Part shown: positions 1 through 8,320 of the stretch, in pieces | How positions within the stretch are numbered: position 1 is the first letter of the stretch | Layout: every line of letters starts with the position of its first letter | DNA from: Stenotrophomonas sp. 704A1 | Lineage (GTDB): Bacteria > Pseudomonadota > Gammaproteobacteria > Xanthomonadales > Xanthomonadaceae | DNA length: 56,432 nt | Assembly: GCF_030549525.1 (NCBI RefSeq) | Contig: NZ_CP130831.1 | Location: 4,630,001 to 4,686,432, forward strand | Direction of reading: 5' to 3' | The notes under the pieces: model-generated | The model's input: the letters and a program-made list of their open reading frames with translations, nothing else | What the model was told of the DNA's origin: nothing | Database searches by the model: none | Made by a program: the position numbers and the translations under genes

Positions 1-483
1 GTCGCGGTGATGCGCGCCTCCGGTTACGACGCACCGGTGTCGCCGGTGATCGGCTGGATCGGCGTGGTCAACACCGTACTGGCCCCGTTTGGCGCCTATG
101 CGCTGAACCTGGCGGCAATCACCGCCGCCATCTGCATGGGCCGCGACGCGCATGAGAACCCGGCACGGCGCTATACGGCGGCGATGGCGGCGGGCGCCTT
201 CTACATCGTGATCGGTCTGTTCGGTGCCACGGTGGCAGCCCTGTTCGCCGCCTTTCCCACGGAGCTGGTGGCGTGCGTGGCCGGCATCGCCCTGTTCGGC
301 ACCATCGGCAACAGCCTGGCCAGTGCGCTGGCGGTGGAACGCGACCGCGAGGCCGCGCTGGTCACCTTCCTGGTGACCGCCTCGGGCATGTCGCTGGGCG
401 GGATCGGCTCGGCGTTCTGGGGACTGGTGGCCGGCAGCCTGTGCCTGCTGGTGCTGCGCCCACGCGCGCCGGCTCAGAGATAG
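1..483 (+). CDS. benE: BenE-family benzoate/H+ symporter, C-terminal part (5' truncated by window)
   Basis: The reading frame is open from base 1, so this is the last 160 or so residues of a membrane transporter. The family (benzoate membrane transport protein BenE) is usually near 390-400 residues, so more than half lies outside the window. Visible features are several hydrophobic helices and a conserved-looking stretch around SPVIGWIGVVNTVLAPFGAY that matches the BenE family as I know it, followed by NLAAITAAICMG. The family imports aromatic acids such as benzoate through the inner membrane. The stop overlaps the end of the convergent gene on the other strand by about ten bases. The substrate is a family-level inference. 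Confidence 0.82.
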   Translation, partial: VAVMRASGYDAPVSPVIGWIGVVNTVLAPFGAYALNLAAITAAICMGRDAHENPARRYTAAMAAGAFYIVIGLFGATVAALFAAFPTELVACVAGIALFGTIGNSLASALAVERDREAALVTFLVTASGMSLGGIGSAFWGLVAGSLCLLVLRPRAPAQR

Positions 484-1034
484 GGCTGCATCATGCCCTG
501 GGTAATGAACCGGAACATATAGATCAGGCCGAGGCAGACCACCACCGCCGATGCCTTGGTACCACCACGACGCAGCAGCTCGGCGCGGATCCGGTTCGGT
601 TGCCCCGCATACGTGGCCTGCACCTGGGCCAGCAGGCGGCTGCAATGACGCAGGTACAGGCTGTTGGCGAAGATCGCCAGCGCGATGCGCGGTGGCAGCA
701 GGGCGTAGGCGATCTGCGCCACGCTGGCATCGGCCAGCAGCATCAGGATGGGCAGCAGCGTGGTCACCAGATAGAAGCCCACGGCCGCCAGGTACATCCG
801 CCGGTGGACCATCCACAGGGTGCCGAACAGGAACGCAGGCCAGTTCCAGCGACGCGGTGGCTTCGGCACCGCACTGTCCACATGCCAGAAACGCCGGTAC
901 GTGGCAGCCCTGGGGCCGACGACCAGGGTCAGGTAGTCGGCCTCCTCCGGCGTGGCAGCTTCGTCGGCTTCGGCGCTGGGGGCCAGGTAGGGATTGTCGC
1001 TGCCGGGCGGCGTCTGCGGATCGAGGGCGCTCAT
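474..1034 (-). CDS. DUF2628-like inner membrane protein
   Basis: About 186 residues. The N-terminal 60 residues are soluble and acidic or proline-rich; after a WNWPAFLFGTLWMVHRRMY segment come three hydrophobic stretches. The WNW-AF-FG--W---R--Y pattern is typical of the DUF2628 family, whose function is unknown. I chose the ATG at 1034 because GGATGG lies about five bases before it; ATG at 1043 or TTG at 1052 would add three or six residues. It ends tail-to-tail with the BenE gene, overlapping it by ten bases. No operon partner is evident. Confidence 0.7.
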   Translation of the reverse strand: MSALDPQTPPGSDNPYLAPSAEADEAATPEEADYLTLVVGPRAATYRRFWHVDSAVPKPPRRWNWPAFLFGTLWMVHRRMYLAAVGFYLVTTLLPILMLLADASVAQIAYALLPPRIALAIFANSLYLRHCSRLLAQVQATYAGQPNRIRAELLRRGGTKASAVVVCLGLIYMFRFITQGMMQPYL

Positions 1035-1064
1035 GCTGGCCATCCGTGCCAAGGGGGAAGCCTG

Positions 1065-3239
1065 CTATAGCGGCGCGCTGGAGAGGATCTGAAGCAGTAC
1101 GTGACGCCCACCCGGGGCGATGGTGACCACATCCGGCCCGGCGTTGGCGGCTTCCAGGCAGACGTAGTCGCGCCAGCCCTCACCGACATCGGCCATCTTC
1201 GCGGCCCCTTCGGCACCGGGATTCCATGCCACCAGTGAGCGGCTGCCTTCGGTGCGGATCTCGATACGACGCTTGAGCACCGGATCACGCAGCACATAGC
1301 GACCGCCGGCGTTGGTGTAGATGCGGTCACTGCGGCCTGGGTCGCGCGGATCGCGCAGTGACCACGGGCCCTGCTGGCGGCGCGGCTGGGCGTAGTCCTC
1401 GAACTTGTCGAGGTAGTCCAGGCCGTCAACGCCGTCGACCTCGACCCTGCCTGCATCGCCGACCCGGAAGTAGTTGTGCAGGGCCTGGGTGATGCTGGCC
1501 GGCATCTTGCCGGTGTTTTCGGTGACCAGCTGCTGGCGCAGCTCACGACCGACACGGACGACCATGCTCAGGCGCAGGCCGAGGTTTTCCAGTGCCGGCG
1601 GCGCCATCGTCAGCTCGATGCTGCCGTCGTCGAGGCGGCGTGCCTGCTGCAGTTCCCACGGCAGGGTGCGCACGAAGCCATGGGCCGGTACGTCATTGCC
1701 CTGCCCCTGGCGGCCGAAGTACGGCCAGCACACCGGGCTGCCGCCGCGGATCGGCGTGGGCAGTGCGGCGCGCTTGGGCGACAGCCACATCACATCGGGC
1801 TGGCCCTTGGGCACGAACGAGAGCAGCTGGCCACCAAACACGCTGATGGCAGCGGTGGCGTCGGGGGTTTCCACCAGCCAGGCATCGAGCCCCTGGAACT
1901 GACCGCTGCTGACACCCTGGATCTGTTGCACGTTGGATCGACTCCGGACGGCCGGCGACTGCGCGGCACTGTAAGCGGGGGGAAGGCTGAAACGGGTGGG
2001 GACCGCGGTCGTCGGCGCCTGCGCGCCCGCCTGCAGCGCGCGCAGGATACGCTGGCCGGCGCGACCATCGGCGTTGGCCCAGCCCAGCCGGCGCTGTTCC
2101 TGCTGGATCGCGCGACGGCTGGCCGTACCGATCATGCCATCGGCGCTGCCGATGTCGTGCCCGCGCGCCAGCAGCAGGGTCTGCAGCTGGCGGCGTTCGT
2201 CGCGGCCAAGCCCGGGATCATCGGTCGGCCAGGCCGTGGCCAGCCCGTTGCCGCCACGCAGGCGGTCGGCCAGGGTGGCGATGGCCAGGGCGTAACTCTC
2301 GGCGGCGTTGTAGCTGTAGATCGCATCGTAGTTGCGGAACACCAGCAGCGCCGGACCCTTGCTGCCGGCAGGCAGCAGCAGCGCGGCGCGCGCGTCGGCG
2401 GAAACACCGGCAGGCGCCAGCGTGCTGCCATCGAGCGCGGTAACACCCAGCGCCCGCCAGTCGGCGAGGCCACGGCGCTGGGTCCGCCCGGCCTGGCTGG
2501 CGTTGAAGCCGGCCGGAATACGCACTTCCATGCCCCACGGTTCGCCGGTCCGCCAGCCGGCGCGCTTGAGGTAGTTGGCGGTGGAGGCCAGCGCATCGGG
2601 AATGCTGCCGACCAGATCACGGCGGCCATCGCCATCGCCATCGACGGCGATGCGCGCGTAGGTGCTGGGCATGAACTGGGTGTGGCCGAATGCACCGGCC
2701 CAGGAGCCGGTCAGGCCCTGCGCCTGCAGGTCTCCCTGGTCGATCAGCTTGACCAGCGCCAGCAGCTCGCCACGGAAGAACGGTTGCCGACGACCGGCAC
2801 AGGAAAGCGTGGCCAGCGACTGCAGCAGCGGACGCTTGCCGAATACCCGGCCGTAATCGCTCTCCACGCCCCAGACCGCGACGATGGTGGCCATGTCAAC
2901 GCCGTACTGCGCCGATACGCGCTGCAGCAGCTCACGATGCTGCTGCAGCTGGACGCGGCCGTCTTCCACGCGTTGGCGATCGACCAGTGCGGCCAGGTAA
3001 TCCCAGATCGGGGTGGTGAACTCCGGCTGCGCATCCAGCAGCGGCAACACGCTGGGATCGGGCTGCAGGCCGGCGGTGATCGCACTGAAACGCTCAGCGG
3101 TGATGCCCTGGGTCGCAGCGCTGGACTGCAGCCGGGCCATGCAGCTGGCGAAGGCAGGATCGGCCGGCGCCGACGTCGCGGGCGCGGCCACCGGCACGGC
3201 AAGCGCGGCGGCCAGGCCGAGCGTGGTCAGAATGGGCAT
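1065..3239 (-). CDS. Fusion: MltB-type lytic murein transglycosylase + PG-binding domain + D-hexose-6-phosphate mutarotase-like domain
   Basis: 724 residues in one uninterrupted frame with a good GGAGG ribosome site. Residues 1-23 look like a signal peptide. Residues 27-335 are an MltB-family (SLT_3) transglycosylase: catalytic Glu126 in VWGVESDYG, then GAFGHTQFMPST (182-193) and YSYNAAESYA. Residues 344-405 resemble a peptidoglycan_binding_1 domain. After a low-complexity linker (405-440), residues 445-720 match the YeaD aldose-1-epimerase family: GGSPVCWPYFG (499-509), His520, HNYF with His588, WNPG (672-675) and Glu696. Transglycosylases of this type are normally about 400 residues and YeaD about 290, so each half is roughly full length. 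A GTG at 1931, preceded by GGAG ten bases away, could be an internal start for the second domain alone. The family assignments are firm; the meaning of the fusion is unknown. Confidence 0.88.
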   Translation of the reverse strand: MPILTTLGLAAALAVPVAAPATSAPADPAFASCMARLQSSAATQGITAERFSAITAGLQPDPSVLPLLDAQPEFTTPIWDYLAALVDRQRVEDGRVQLQQHRELLQRVSAQYGVDMATIVAVWGVESDYGRVFGKRPLLQSLATLSCAGRRQPFFRGELLALVKLIDQGDLQAQGLTGSWAGAFGHTQFMPSTYARIAVDGDGDGRRDLVGSIPDALASTANYLKRAGWRTGEPWGMEVRIPAGFNASQAGRTQRRGLADWRALGVTALDGSTLAPAGVSADARAALLLPAGSKGPALLVFRNYDAIYSYNAAESYALAIATLADRLRGGNGLATAWPTDDPGLGRDERRQLQTLLLARGHDIGSADGMIGTASRRAIQQEQRRLGWANADGRAGQRILRALQAGAQAPTTAVPTRFSLPPAYSAAQSPAVRSRSNVQQIQGVSSGQFQGLDAWLVETPDATAAISVFGGQLLSFVPKGQPDVMWLSPKRAALPTPIRGGSPVCWPYFGRQGQGNDVPAHGFVRTLPWELQQARRLDDGSIELTMAPPALENLGLRLSMVVRVGRELRQQLVTENTGKMPASITQALHNYFRVGDAGRVEVDGVDGLDYLDKFEDYAQPRRQQGPWSLRDPRDPGRSDRIYTNAGGRYVLRDPVLKRRIEIRTEGSRSLVAWNPGAEGAAKMADVGEGWRDYVCLEAANAGPDVVTIAPGGRHVLLQILSSAPL

Positions 3240-3323
3240 GGCGTCCTCCGTGTTGCCGGTGCGGGCACCATGGTAACGCGCTGGGGCGGTGCGACAGGCA
3301 CCGCCGCCAGGCCTGGCCCTGCG

Positions 3324-4310
3324 CTACCGTGGCGGGGCGCTGGGGCGCAGCAGGCGCAGGCCATAGGCAGGGTGGGCGGCATTCCACTGCGCGGCGACCT
3401 GCAGCCCCGCCTGCTGCAGCAGGTGGTCGAAGCTGGCGTCGGTGTACTTGTGGCTGTACTCGACACGGATCGGCTCGCCGGCGCTGAAGTGGAAGGTACG
3501 CCCATCCAGATGCACATCCTGTTCGCGTTGACTGACCAGGTCGGTTTCGATGCGCAGCCGCGCCGTGCTGTAGCGTGCCTGGTGGCGGAAGCCTTCGAGG
3601 TCGAAGTCGCTGCCGACCTCGCGGTTGAGGCGGGCCAGCAGGTTCAGGGTGAAGGCAGCGGTGATGCCGTCGGCATCGTTGTAGGCCGCCTCGATCAGGG
3701 CCGGATCCTTGTGCAGATCGATCCCCACCAGGGCCAGGCCGTCGGCGCCCATGGTCTGGCGCATTGCCCGCAGCAGCTCGACCGCCTCAGGCGTGGCGAA
3801 GTTGCCGAGGGTGGAACCGGGAAAGAACAGCAGACGCCGTGCTGCAGTGCGCGCCGGCACCGGGACCTGCACCGGCCGGGTGAAATCGGCACAGACCGGC
3901 AGCATTTCCACCTGCGGCAGCGCCGGTGCCAGGTGGTCGATGCTGGACAGCAGCGCGGCGCGCGAGATCTCGATGGGTGTGTAGGCCACCGGGTCGCGGA
4001 GGGCGGCCAGCAGCCGCGCGGTCTTGCGGCCGCTGCCACTACCCAGTTCGACCACGTGCACGTGCGGCCCCACCGCCTGCGCGATGTCCGGCAGCACCCG
4101 TTCGAGCAACGCCAGTTCGGTGCGCGTGGGGTAGTACTCGCGGGTCTGGGTGATCTGCTCGAACAGGCGTGAGCCGCGCGCGTCGTAGAAGTACTTGGAC
4201 GGCAGCTGGCGCGACGCATGGGAGAGACCGGCCACAGCATCGGCCAGGATCTGCTGGCGGCCCGGGGTGAGGTCGGTCAGCGCCTGCAGCGCGTCCTGTA
4301 CGGTACTCAT
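3324..4310 (-). CDS. egtD: L-histidine N-alpha-methyltransferase (ergothioneine biosynthesis)
   Basis: 328 residues, the usual EgtD length. EgtD uses three S-adenosylmethionine molecules to trimethylate histidine to hercynine, the first step to ergothioneine, in the cytosol. The SAM-binding motif VELGSGSGRKT follows SKYFYDARGSRLFEQIT, and FFPGSTLGNF and VGIDLHKDP are family signatures. The ATG at 4310 shares an ATGA overlap with the stop of egtB, so the two are translationally coupled in the order egtB-egtD. The frame continues upstream of this ATG, but that part lies inside egtB and is not credible as coding. Confidence 0.95.
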   Translation of the reverse strand: MSTVQDALQALTDLTPGRQQILADAVAGLSHASRQLPSKYFYDARGSRLFEQITQTREYYPTRTELALLERVLPDIAQAVGPHVHVVELGSGSGRKTARLLAALRDPVAYTPIEISRAALLSSIDHLAPALPQVEMLPVCADFTRPVQVPVPARTAARRLLFFPGSTLGNFATPEAVELLRAMRQTMGADGLALVGIDLHKDPALIEAAYNDADGITAAFTLNLLARLNREVGSDFDLEGFRHQARYSTARLRIETDLVSQREQDVHLDGRTFHFSAGEPIRVEYSHKYTDASFDHLLQQAGLQVAAQWNAAHPAYGLRLLRPSAPPR

Positions 4311-5578
4311 GGAAGATCCTTTGCCAGACGCAGGCCGGAGAACTGCCAGCGCGCCGGCGGCATGAAGAAGTTGCGATAGCTGGCGCGCACATGACCGCGC
4401 GGTGTGGCACAACTGCCGCCGCGCAGCACCCACTGCCCGCACATGAACTTGCCGTTGTATTCGCCCAGGTTGCCGGCGAACGGCTGGAAGCCGGGATAGG
4501 CGCCATAGGCACTGTGGGTCCATTCCCAGACATCACCGAACAGCTGGCGCAGGCCCGTACCCTGCCCGGCCTGTGGATGCAGCTGGTCGTCATCGGCGAA
4601 ATGGCCGTCGGCGGGCTGCGCGGCAGCGGCGGCTTCCCACTCGAATTCACTGGGCAGGCGCGCGCCATACCAGCGGGCACAGGCGTCGGCCTCGTAGTAG
4701 CTGAGATGACAGACCGGGGCATGCGGATCCAGCTCCCGCCACCCGCCCAGGGTGTACTCGCGCAGCAGCGCATCATCCCAGTACAACGGATGCTGCCAGT
4801 GCCCGGCCTCGCGCAGTGCCCAGCCCTCGCTCAGCCACAGGCGTGGATCGCGGTAGCCACCGGCATCGATGAACGCGCGGTACTCGGCATTGCTCAGCGG
4901 GCGCTCGGCCAGGGCGTGCGCGGGCAACAGGACGCGGTGCACCGGCGATTCGTTGTCATAGGCGAAGGCGGCGTGGTGCGGCCAGGCAGGCGCGCCGATG
5001 CTGACGATGCGTTCGCGCTGTTCAACCCACCCCTGCGCGCTGGCAGCACCCGCACGGGTGGCAAGGTCCTCGCGATACGGCGGCTGCAGCGGATTGCACC
5101 AGAACGCGTGCTTGATGTCGGTAAGCAGCAGCTCCTGATGCTGCTGCTCGTGCTGCAGGCCCAGCTGCAGGTGCTGCAGGGCATCGCTGTCCAGATCACC
5201 CTTGGACAGCCGTGACAGCACCTGTCGATCGACGTGCTGGCGGTAGTCCTGGACCTGCTGCAGCGATGGCCGTGACAGCAGCCCGCGCTGTGGCCGCGCG
5301 TGGGCGGGCCCCAGGCTCTTGTAGTAGCTGTTGAACAGGTAGTCCCAGGCCGGATCCCACGGCGTGTAGCCGCGCTGGCTGGCCAGCACGAAGCGCTCGA
5401 AGAACCACGTGGTGTGTGCCAGATGCCACTTGGCCGGGCTGGCATCGGCCATGCTCTGCAGCAGGGCATCTTCGGGGCTGAGCGGTGCCGCCAGCTGCAC
5501 GCTGCGGGTGCGCACGCGGGTGAAGTGGCGGGCGAGATCACGCTGCGGGGCAGCGACGGCGGTGGTTGCGCTGTCCAT
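4307..5578 (-). CDS. egtB: Ergothioneine biosynthesis sulfoxide synthase
   Basis: 423 residues. EgtB is a non-haem iron oxygenase that joins hercynine to a thiol (gamma-glutamylcysteine or cysteine) to give a sulfoxide. The N-terminal DinB_2 domain carries WHLAH (residues 51-55) and the iron-binding HX3HXE motif at His143, His147 and Glu149. The C-terminal formylglycine-generating-enzyme-like domain has FGDVWEW (347-353) and GGSC (387-390). An in-frame ATG at 5617 would add 13 residues; neither start has a convincing ribosome site. It is first in the egtB-egtD pair. No egtA or egtC lies beside them, so the thiol donor cannot be told from context. Confidence 0.94.
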   Translation of the reverse strand: MDSATTAVAAPQRDLARHFTRVRTRSVQLAAPLSPEDALLQSMADASPAKWHLAHTTWFFERFVLASQRGYTPWDPAWDYLFNSYYKSLGPAHARPQRGLLSRPSLQQVQDYRQHVDRQVLSRLSKGDLDSDALQHLQLGLQHEQQHQELLLTDIKHAFWCNPLQPPYREDLATRAGAASAQGWVEQRERIVSIGAPAWPHHAAFAYDNESPVHRVLLPAHALAERPLSNAEYRAFIDAGGYRDPRLWLSEGWALREAGHWQHPLYWDDALLREYTLGGWRELDPHAPVCHLSYYEADACARWYGARLPSEFEWEAAAAAQPADGHFADDDQLHPQAGQGTGLRQLFGDVWEWTHSAYGAYPGFQPFAGNLGEYNGKFMCGQWVLRGGSCATPRGHVRASYRNFFMPPARWQFSGLRLAKDLP

Positions 5579-5703
5579 GCGCCCAGCTTGGGTCGGGAGC
5601 GGTGAGCGCGATGTCATGGCCCGGTGCCGTTCTTTTCACATCCATGGCTGCGCGTTCAAGATGCCGGTGCGCGCGCCGCTAACGGCAATGCTGCGGCCGC
5701 TGC

Positions 5704-7026
5704 GTGACCGCGCTGGAATTCCGCGTGCCCCCTCATCCGCTCCGCCAGCCTGCGCATTACCTGTTCGTGCTGCCAGCCGTGCTGGTCGCGCTGGTGCTGT
5801 GGGCGAGCCTGGAGGGGGATGACGTCGCCCGCGCCGGGCAGCGCATCCTGCCCTGGCTGCTGGCCTGCCTGGGCGCGGGACTGGCGCTGCTGTACAACCA
5901 GGTGCGCACGTTGTGCCTGCTGTTGCTGGTGGCGGTGGCCTTTGCGGTACTGCACCAGGACCTGGGTCACTACCTGCGCACGGGCCGTGTCACCGCACTG
6001 ACGCCGCTGCGCTTCCACGCGATCTCCGCCTGGTTGCCGCTGCTGTTCGCGGTGCATGCCCTGTGGCCCGAACGTGGCCGGCGCCGCCAGGACCTGTTGC
6101 TGCGGGCGATCCTGACCGGGGTGGTGGTCGCGGCCTTCATCCTGCTGGCTGCACAGCAGCCGCAGGGCATGCACGACCTGCTGTCGAACCGGCACTTCGG
6201 CTGGATTCCGAGTGACTGGAACGCGCTGGCGCAGGTGCCGGGGCTGCTGTTCCTGCTGGCCACCGCTGCGCTGGGGTGGCAGGCATGGCGCCGGCCACGG
6301 CCGCTGCATACCGCGATGCTGCTGGCGCTGCTGTGCCTGTGGTGGATGCTGCCGCGGATCTTCCTGCAGCCGGCGCTGCTGCCCGCACTGAGCGTGGCGG
6401 CGCTGCTGCTGATGCTGGCCGCGACGGTGCAGGAATCCTTCCACATGGCCTTCGGTGACGAGCTGACCGGGCTGCCCGGCCGCCGCGCGTTCAACGAGAC
6501 CCTGAAGCGGGCCGTCGGCACCTACAGCATCGCGATGGTCGACGTGGACCATTTCAAGAAGTTCAACGATACCCATGGTCATGACACCGGCGATGACGTG
6601 CTGAAGCTGGTGGCGTCGCGGTTGTCACGGGTGGGCGATGGCGGCCGTGCGTTCCGCTATGGCGGCGAGGAATTCGCGGTGGTGTTCCTGGACCGCCCGG
6701 CAGCGGCCTGCGTGGATGCGCTGGAGGCGTTGCGAAGGACCATCGAGGACAGCCGGATGCAGCTGCGCGACCGGGCCACGCGCAGCCGTGACGATGCACT
6801 GGGCCAGCAGCAGCGCGGCCGTGGCGGTGGTGGTGTGGTGGTGCAGGTGACGGTGAGCATCGGCCTGGCCGACAGCCGCATCGATCCGCGCCCGGCGGCG
6901 GTGGTCAAGGCCGCCGACCAGGCCCTGTATGCGGCCAAGGAAGAAGGCCGCAACCGGCTGTGCGCACACGGCGGCCAGCGCGTGCTGGCCGTCCGCGGCG
7001 GCACCGCTCAGACCGCGTCCAGGTAG
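5704..7026 (+). CDS. Membrane-anchored diguanylate cyclase (GGDEF)
   Basis: 440 residues starting at GTG. Residues 17-240 form about six to seven hydrophobic segments with no recognised sensor fold. Residues 246-430 are a GGDEF domain: [12 protein letters not shown] at the start, [19 protein letters not shown] for nucleotide and metal, and the active GGEEF at 320-324. It should make cyclic di-GMP from GTP. The inhibitory RxxD motif is not at the usual spacing: RVGD lies two residues too far upstream. A Gly/Gln/Arg-rich insertion (about 355-380) interrupts the domain before VTVSIGLAD. The gene is divergent from egtB, and its 3' end overlaps the convergent ychJ-like gene by 19 bases. The start codon is uncertain. 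Confidence 0.88.
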   Translation: MTALEFRVPPHPLRQPAHYLFVLPAVLVALVLWASLEGDDVARAGQRILPWLLACLGAGLALLYNQVRTLCLLLLVAVAFAVLHQDLGHYLRTGRVTALTPLRFHAISAWLPLLFAVHALWPERGRRRQDLLLRAILTGVVVAAFILLAAQQPQGMHDLLSNRHFGWIPSDWNALAQVPGLLFLLATAALGWQAWRRPRPLHTAMLLALLCLWWMLPRIFLQPALLPALSVAALLLMLAATVQESFHMAFGDELTGLPGRRAFNETLKRAVGTYSIAMVDVDHFKKFNDTHGHDTGDDVLKLVASRLSRVGDGGRAFRYGGEEFAVVFLDRPAAACVDALEALRRTIEDSRMQLRDRATRSRDDALGQQQRGRGGGGVVVQVTVSIGLADSRIDPRPAAVVKAADQALYAAKEEGRNRLCAHGGQRVLAVRGGTAQTASR

Positions 7027-7400
7027 AACCAGCGGCCGTCGATGCGCAGGAAACGGCTGTGCTCGGCCATCTTCACCGCGCTGCCGCCACCGATGCGATA
7101 GCGCGCGATGAAGCGGACGTCGGCGCTGTCCTCGCCGGTAAGCCGGTGCTCCTGCACGGTCAGCCCCAGCCAGTGGGTCCGCTGGCCCGGCGCGTCCTGC
7201 AGCGACAGCTCGGCCGGGCGGGTGTCCGGATGCCAGGTGGCACGCAGGTAGTCCGGCAGCTGGCGCACGTAGGCGCTGTAGCGCGAGCGCATCAGGCGCT
7301 CGGCGTCGGGCGCGGCCTCACCGGCGTGGAAGCGGCCGCAGCAGGCTGCGTAGTCCGCAGCCAGGCCGCAGGGACAGGGATCGGCAGGCATTCGTTTCAT
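7008..7400 (-). CDS. YchJ family protein (SEC-C motif, UPF0225)
   Basis: 130 residues. The N-terminus holds a SEC-C type zinc-binding motif, [17 protein letters not shown], followed by the YchJ-type region with [10 protein letters not shown] and a C-terminal NTF2-like part ending [14 protein letters not shown]. The function of YchJ is not established; a SEC-C motif normally binds zinc. A second ATG three codons later (7391) is an equally possible start. The 3' end overlaps the diguanylate cyclase gene on the other strand. Confidence 0.85.
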   Translation of the reverse strand: MKRMPADPCPCGLAADYAACCGRFHAGEAAPDAERLMRSRYSAYVRQLPDYLRATWHPDTRPAELSLQDAPGQRTHWLGLTVQEHRLTGEDSADVRFIARYRIGGGSAVKMAEHSRFLRIDGRWFYLDAV

Positions 7401-7471
7401 GCCGCCATTGTCGCGCGGGCGGGAGCCCGGCGACAGGCGTATGCTGTCGCGCCCCCCTGTGCTGGATCGTC

Positions 7472-8251
7472 GTGCTGGAACTGGTTCCCCCTGAGTTGTG
7501 GTGGCTGGTGCTGATCGCGTTCATCGCCGGCCTGGTCGATGCGGCCGTCGGTGGCGGCGGACTGGTGCAGCTGCCGGGCCTGTTTACGGTCTTGCCACAG
7601 CAGACCCCGGCGATGCTGTTCGGCACCAACAAGTTCAGTTCGATGTTCGGCACCGGCGCGGCGGCGTGGCGCTATGCGCGCAACGTGCGCTTCCCGTGGA
7701 AGCCCGTGCTGTTCGCGGCCGCGACCGCTTTCGTGTTCTCGTTCCTGGGCGCCACTGCGGTCAGCCTGCTGCCCAAGGACGCGGTGCGCCCCCTGGTGCT
7801 GGTACTGCTGCTGGCAATGCTGGCCTACACGCTGTGGAAGAAGGACTTCGGCGCGCTGCACCGGCCGCGTGAGATCGGCCGCAGGGAACTGCTCACGGCG
7901 CTGGCCATCGGTGCGGCGATCGGCTTCTACGATGGCTTCTTCGGACCAGGCACCGGCAGCTTCCTGATCTTCCTGTTCGTGCGCTTCTTCGGGCTGGACT
8001 TCCTGCGCGCGTCGGCGGCATCGAAGGTGGTGAACCTGGCCACCAACGTGGCGGCGATCTCGTTCTTCGTGCCGACCGGCAACATCCTGTGGCTGTTCGC
8101 ACTGCCGATGGCGGCGGCCAACATCTTCGGCTCGGTGGTGGGAACGCGGCTGGCGCTGAAGGGCGGCACGCCCTTCATCCGCAAGCTGTTCGTGGGGCTG
8201 GTGGTGGTGCTGATCGCGCGGATGGCGTGGGATACGTTCCGCGGTACGTGA
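7472..8251 (+). CDS. TSUP (TauE/SafE) family membrane transporter
   Basis: 259 residues from a GTG start. The protein is almost entirely hydrophobic, with seven or eight helices. It has the family repeat signatures: [19 protein letters not shown] near the N-terminus and its counterpart [17 protein letters not shown] in the second half. TSUP proteins move sulfur-containing or organic anions such as sulfite or sulfoacetate across the inner membrane; the substrate cannot be read here. It is convergent with jetC, with a SMAG-like palindrome in the 69-bp gap between them. Confidence 0.87.
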   Translation: MLELVPPELWWLVLIAFIAGLVDAAVGGGGLVQLPGLFTVLPQQTPAMLFGTNKFSSMFGTGAAAWRYARNVRFPWKPVLFAAATAFVFSFLGATAVSLLPKDAVRPLVLVLLLAMLAYTLWKKDFGALHRPREIGRRELLTALAIGAAIGFYDGFFGPGTGSFLIFLFVRFFGLDFLRASAASKVVNLATNVAAISFFVPTGNILWLFALPMAAANIFGSVVGTRLALKGGTPFIRKLFVGLVVVLIARMAWDTFRGT

Positions 8252-8284
8252 AGGCAGGTCTTGGCCGGCGCGACCCTTCGGGGC

Positions 8285-8311
8285 TACGCCGGGCATGGCC
8301 CGGCGCTGCCC
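8285..8311 (-). repeat. SMAG-type REP palindrome
   Basis: A GCCGGGC/GCCCGGC hairpin with a GCAG head (variant of GTAG) when read on the minus strand. It sits between two convergent genes (TSUP transporter and jetC), the usual place for such elements, and may help end both transcripts. Confidence 0.75.
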
Positions 8312-8320
8312 GGTCGGGCC

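Noticed and set aside
1476..4172. A very long open frame on the plus strand opposite the transglycosylase and egtD genes
   Set aside because: Rich in Gly/Gln/Arg/Ala with no domain pattern; it is the antisense shadow of well-supported minus-strand genes in high-GC DNA.
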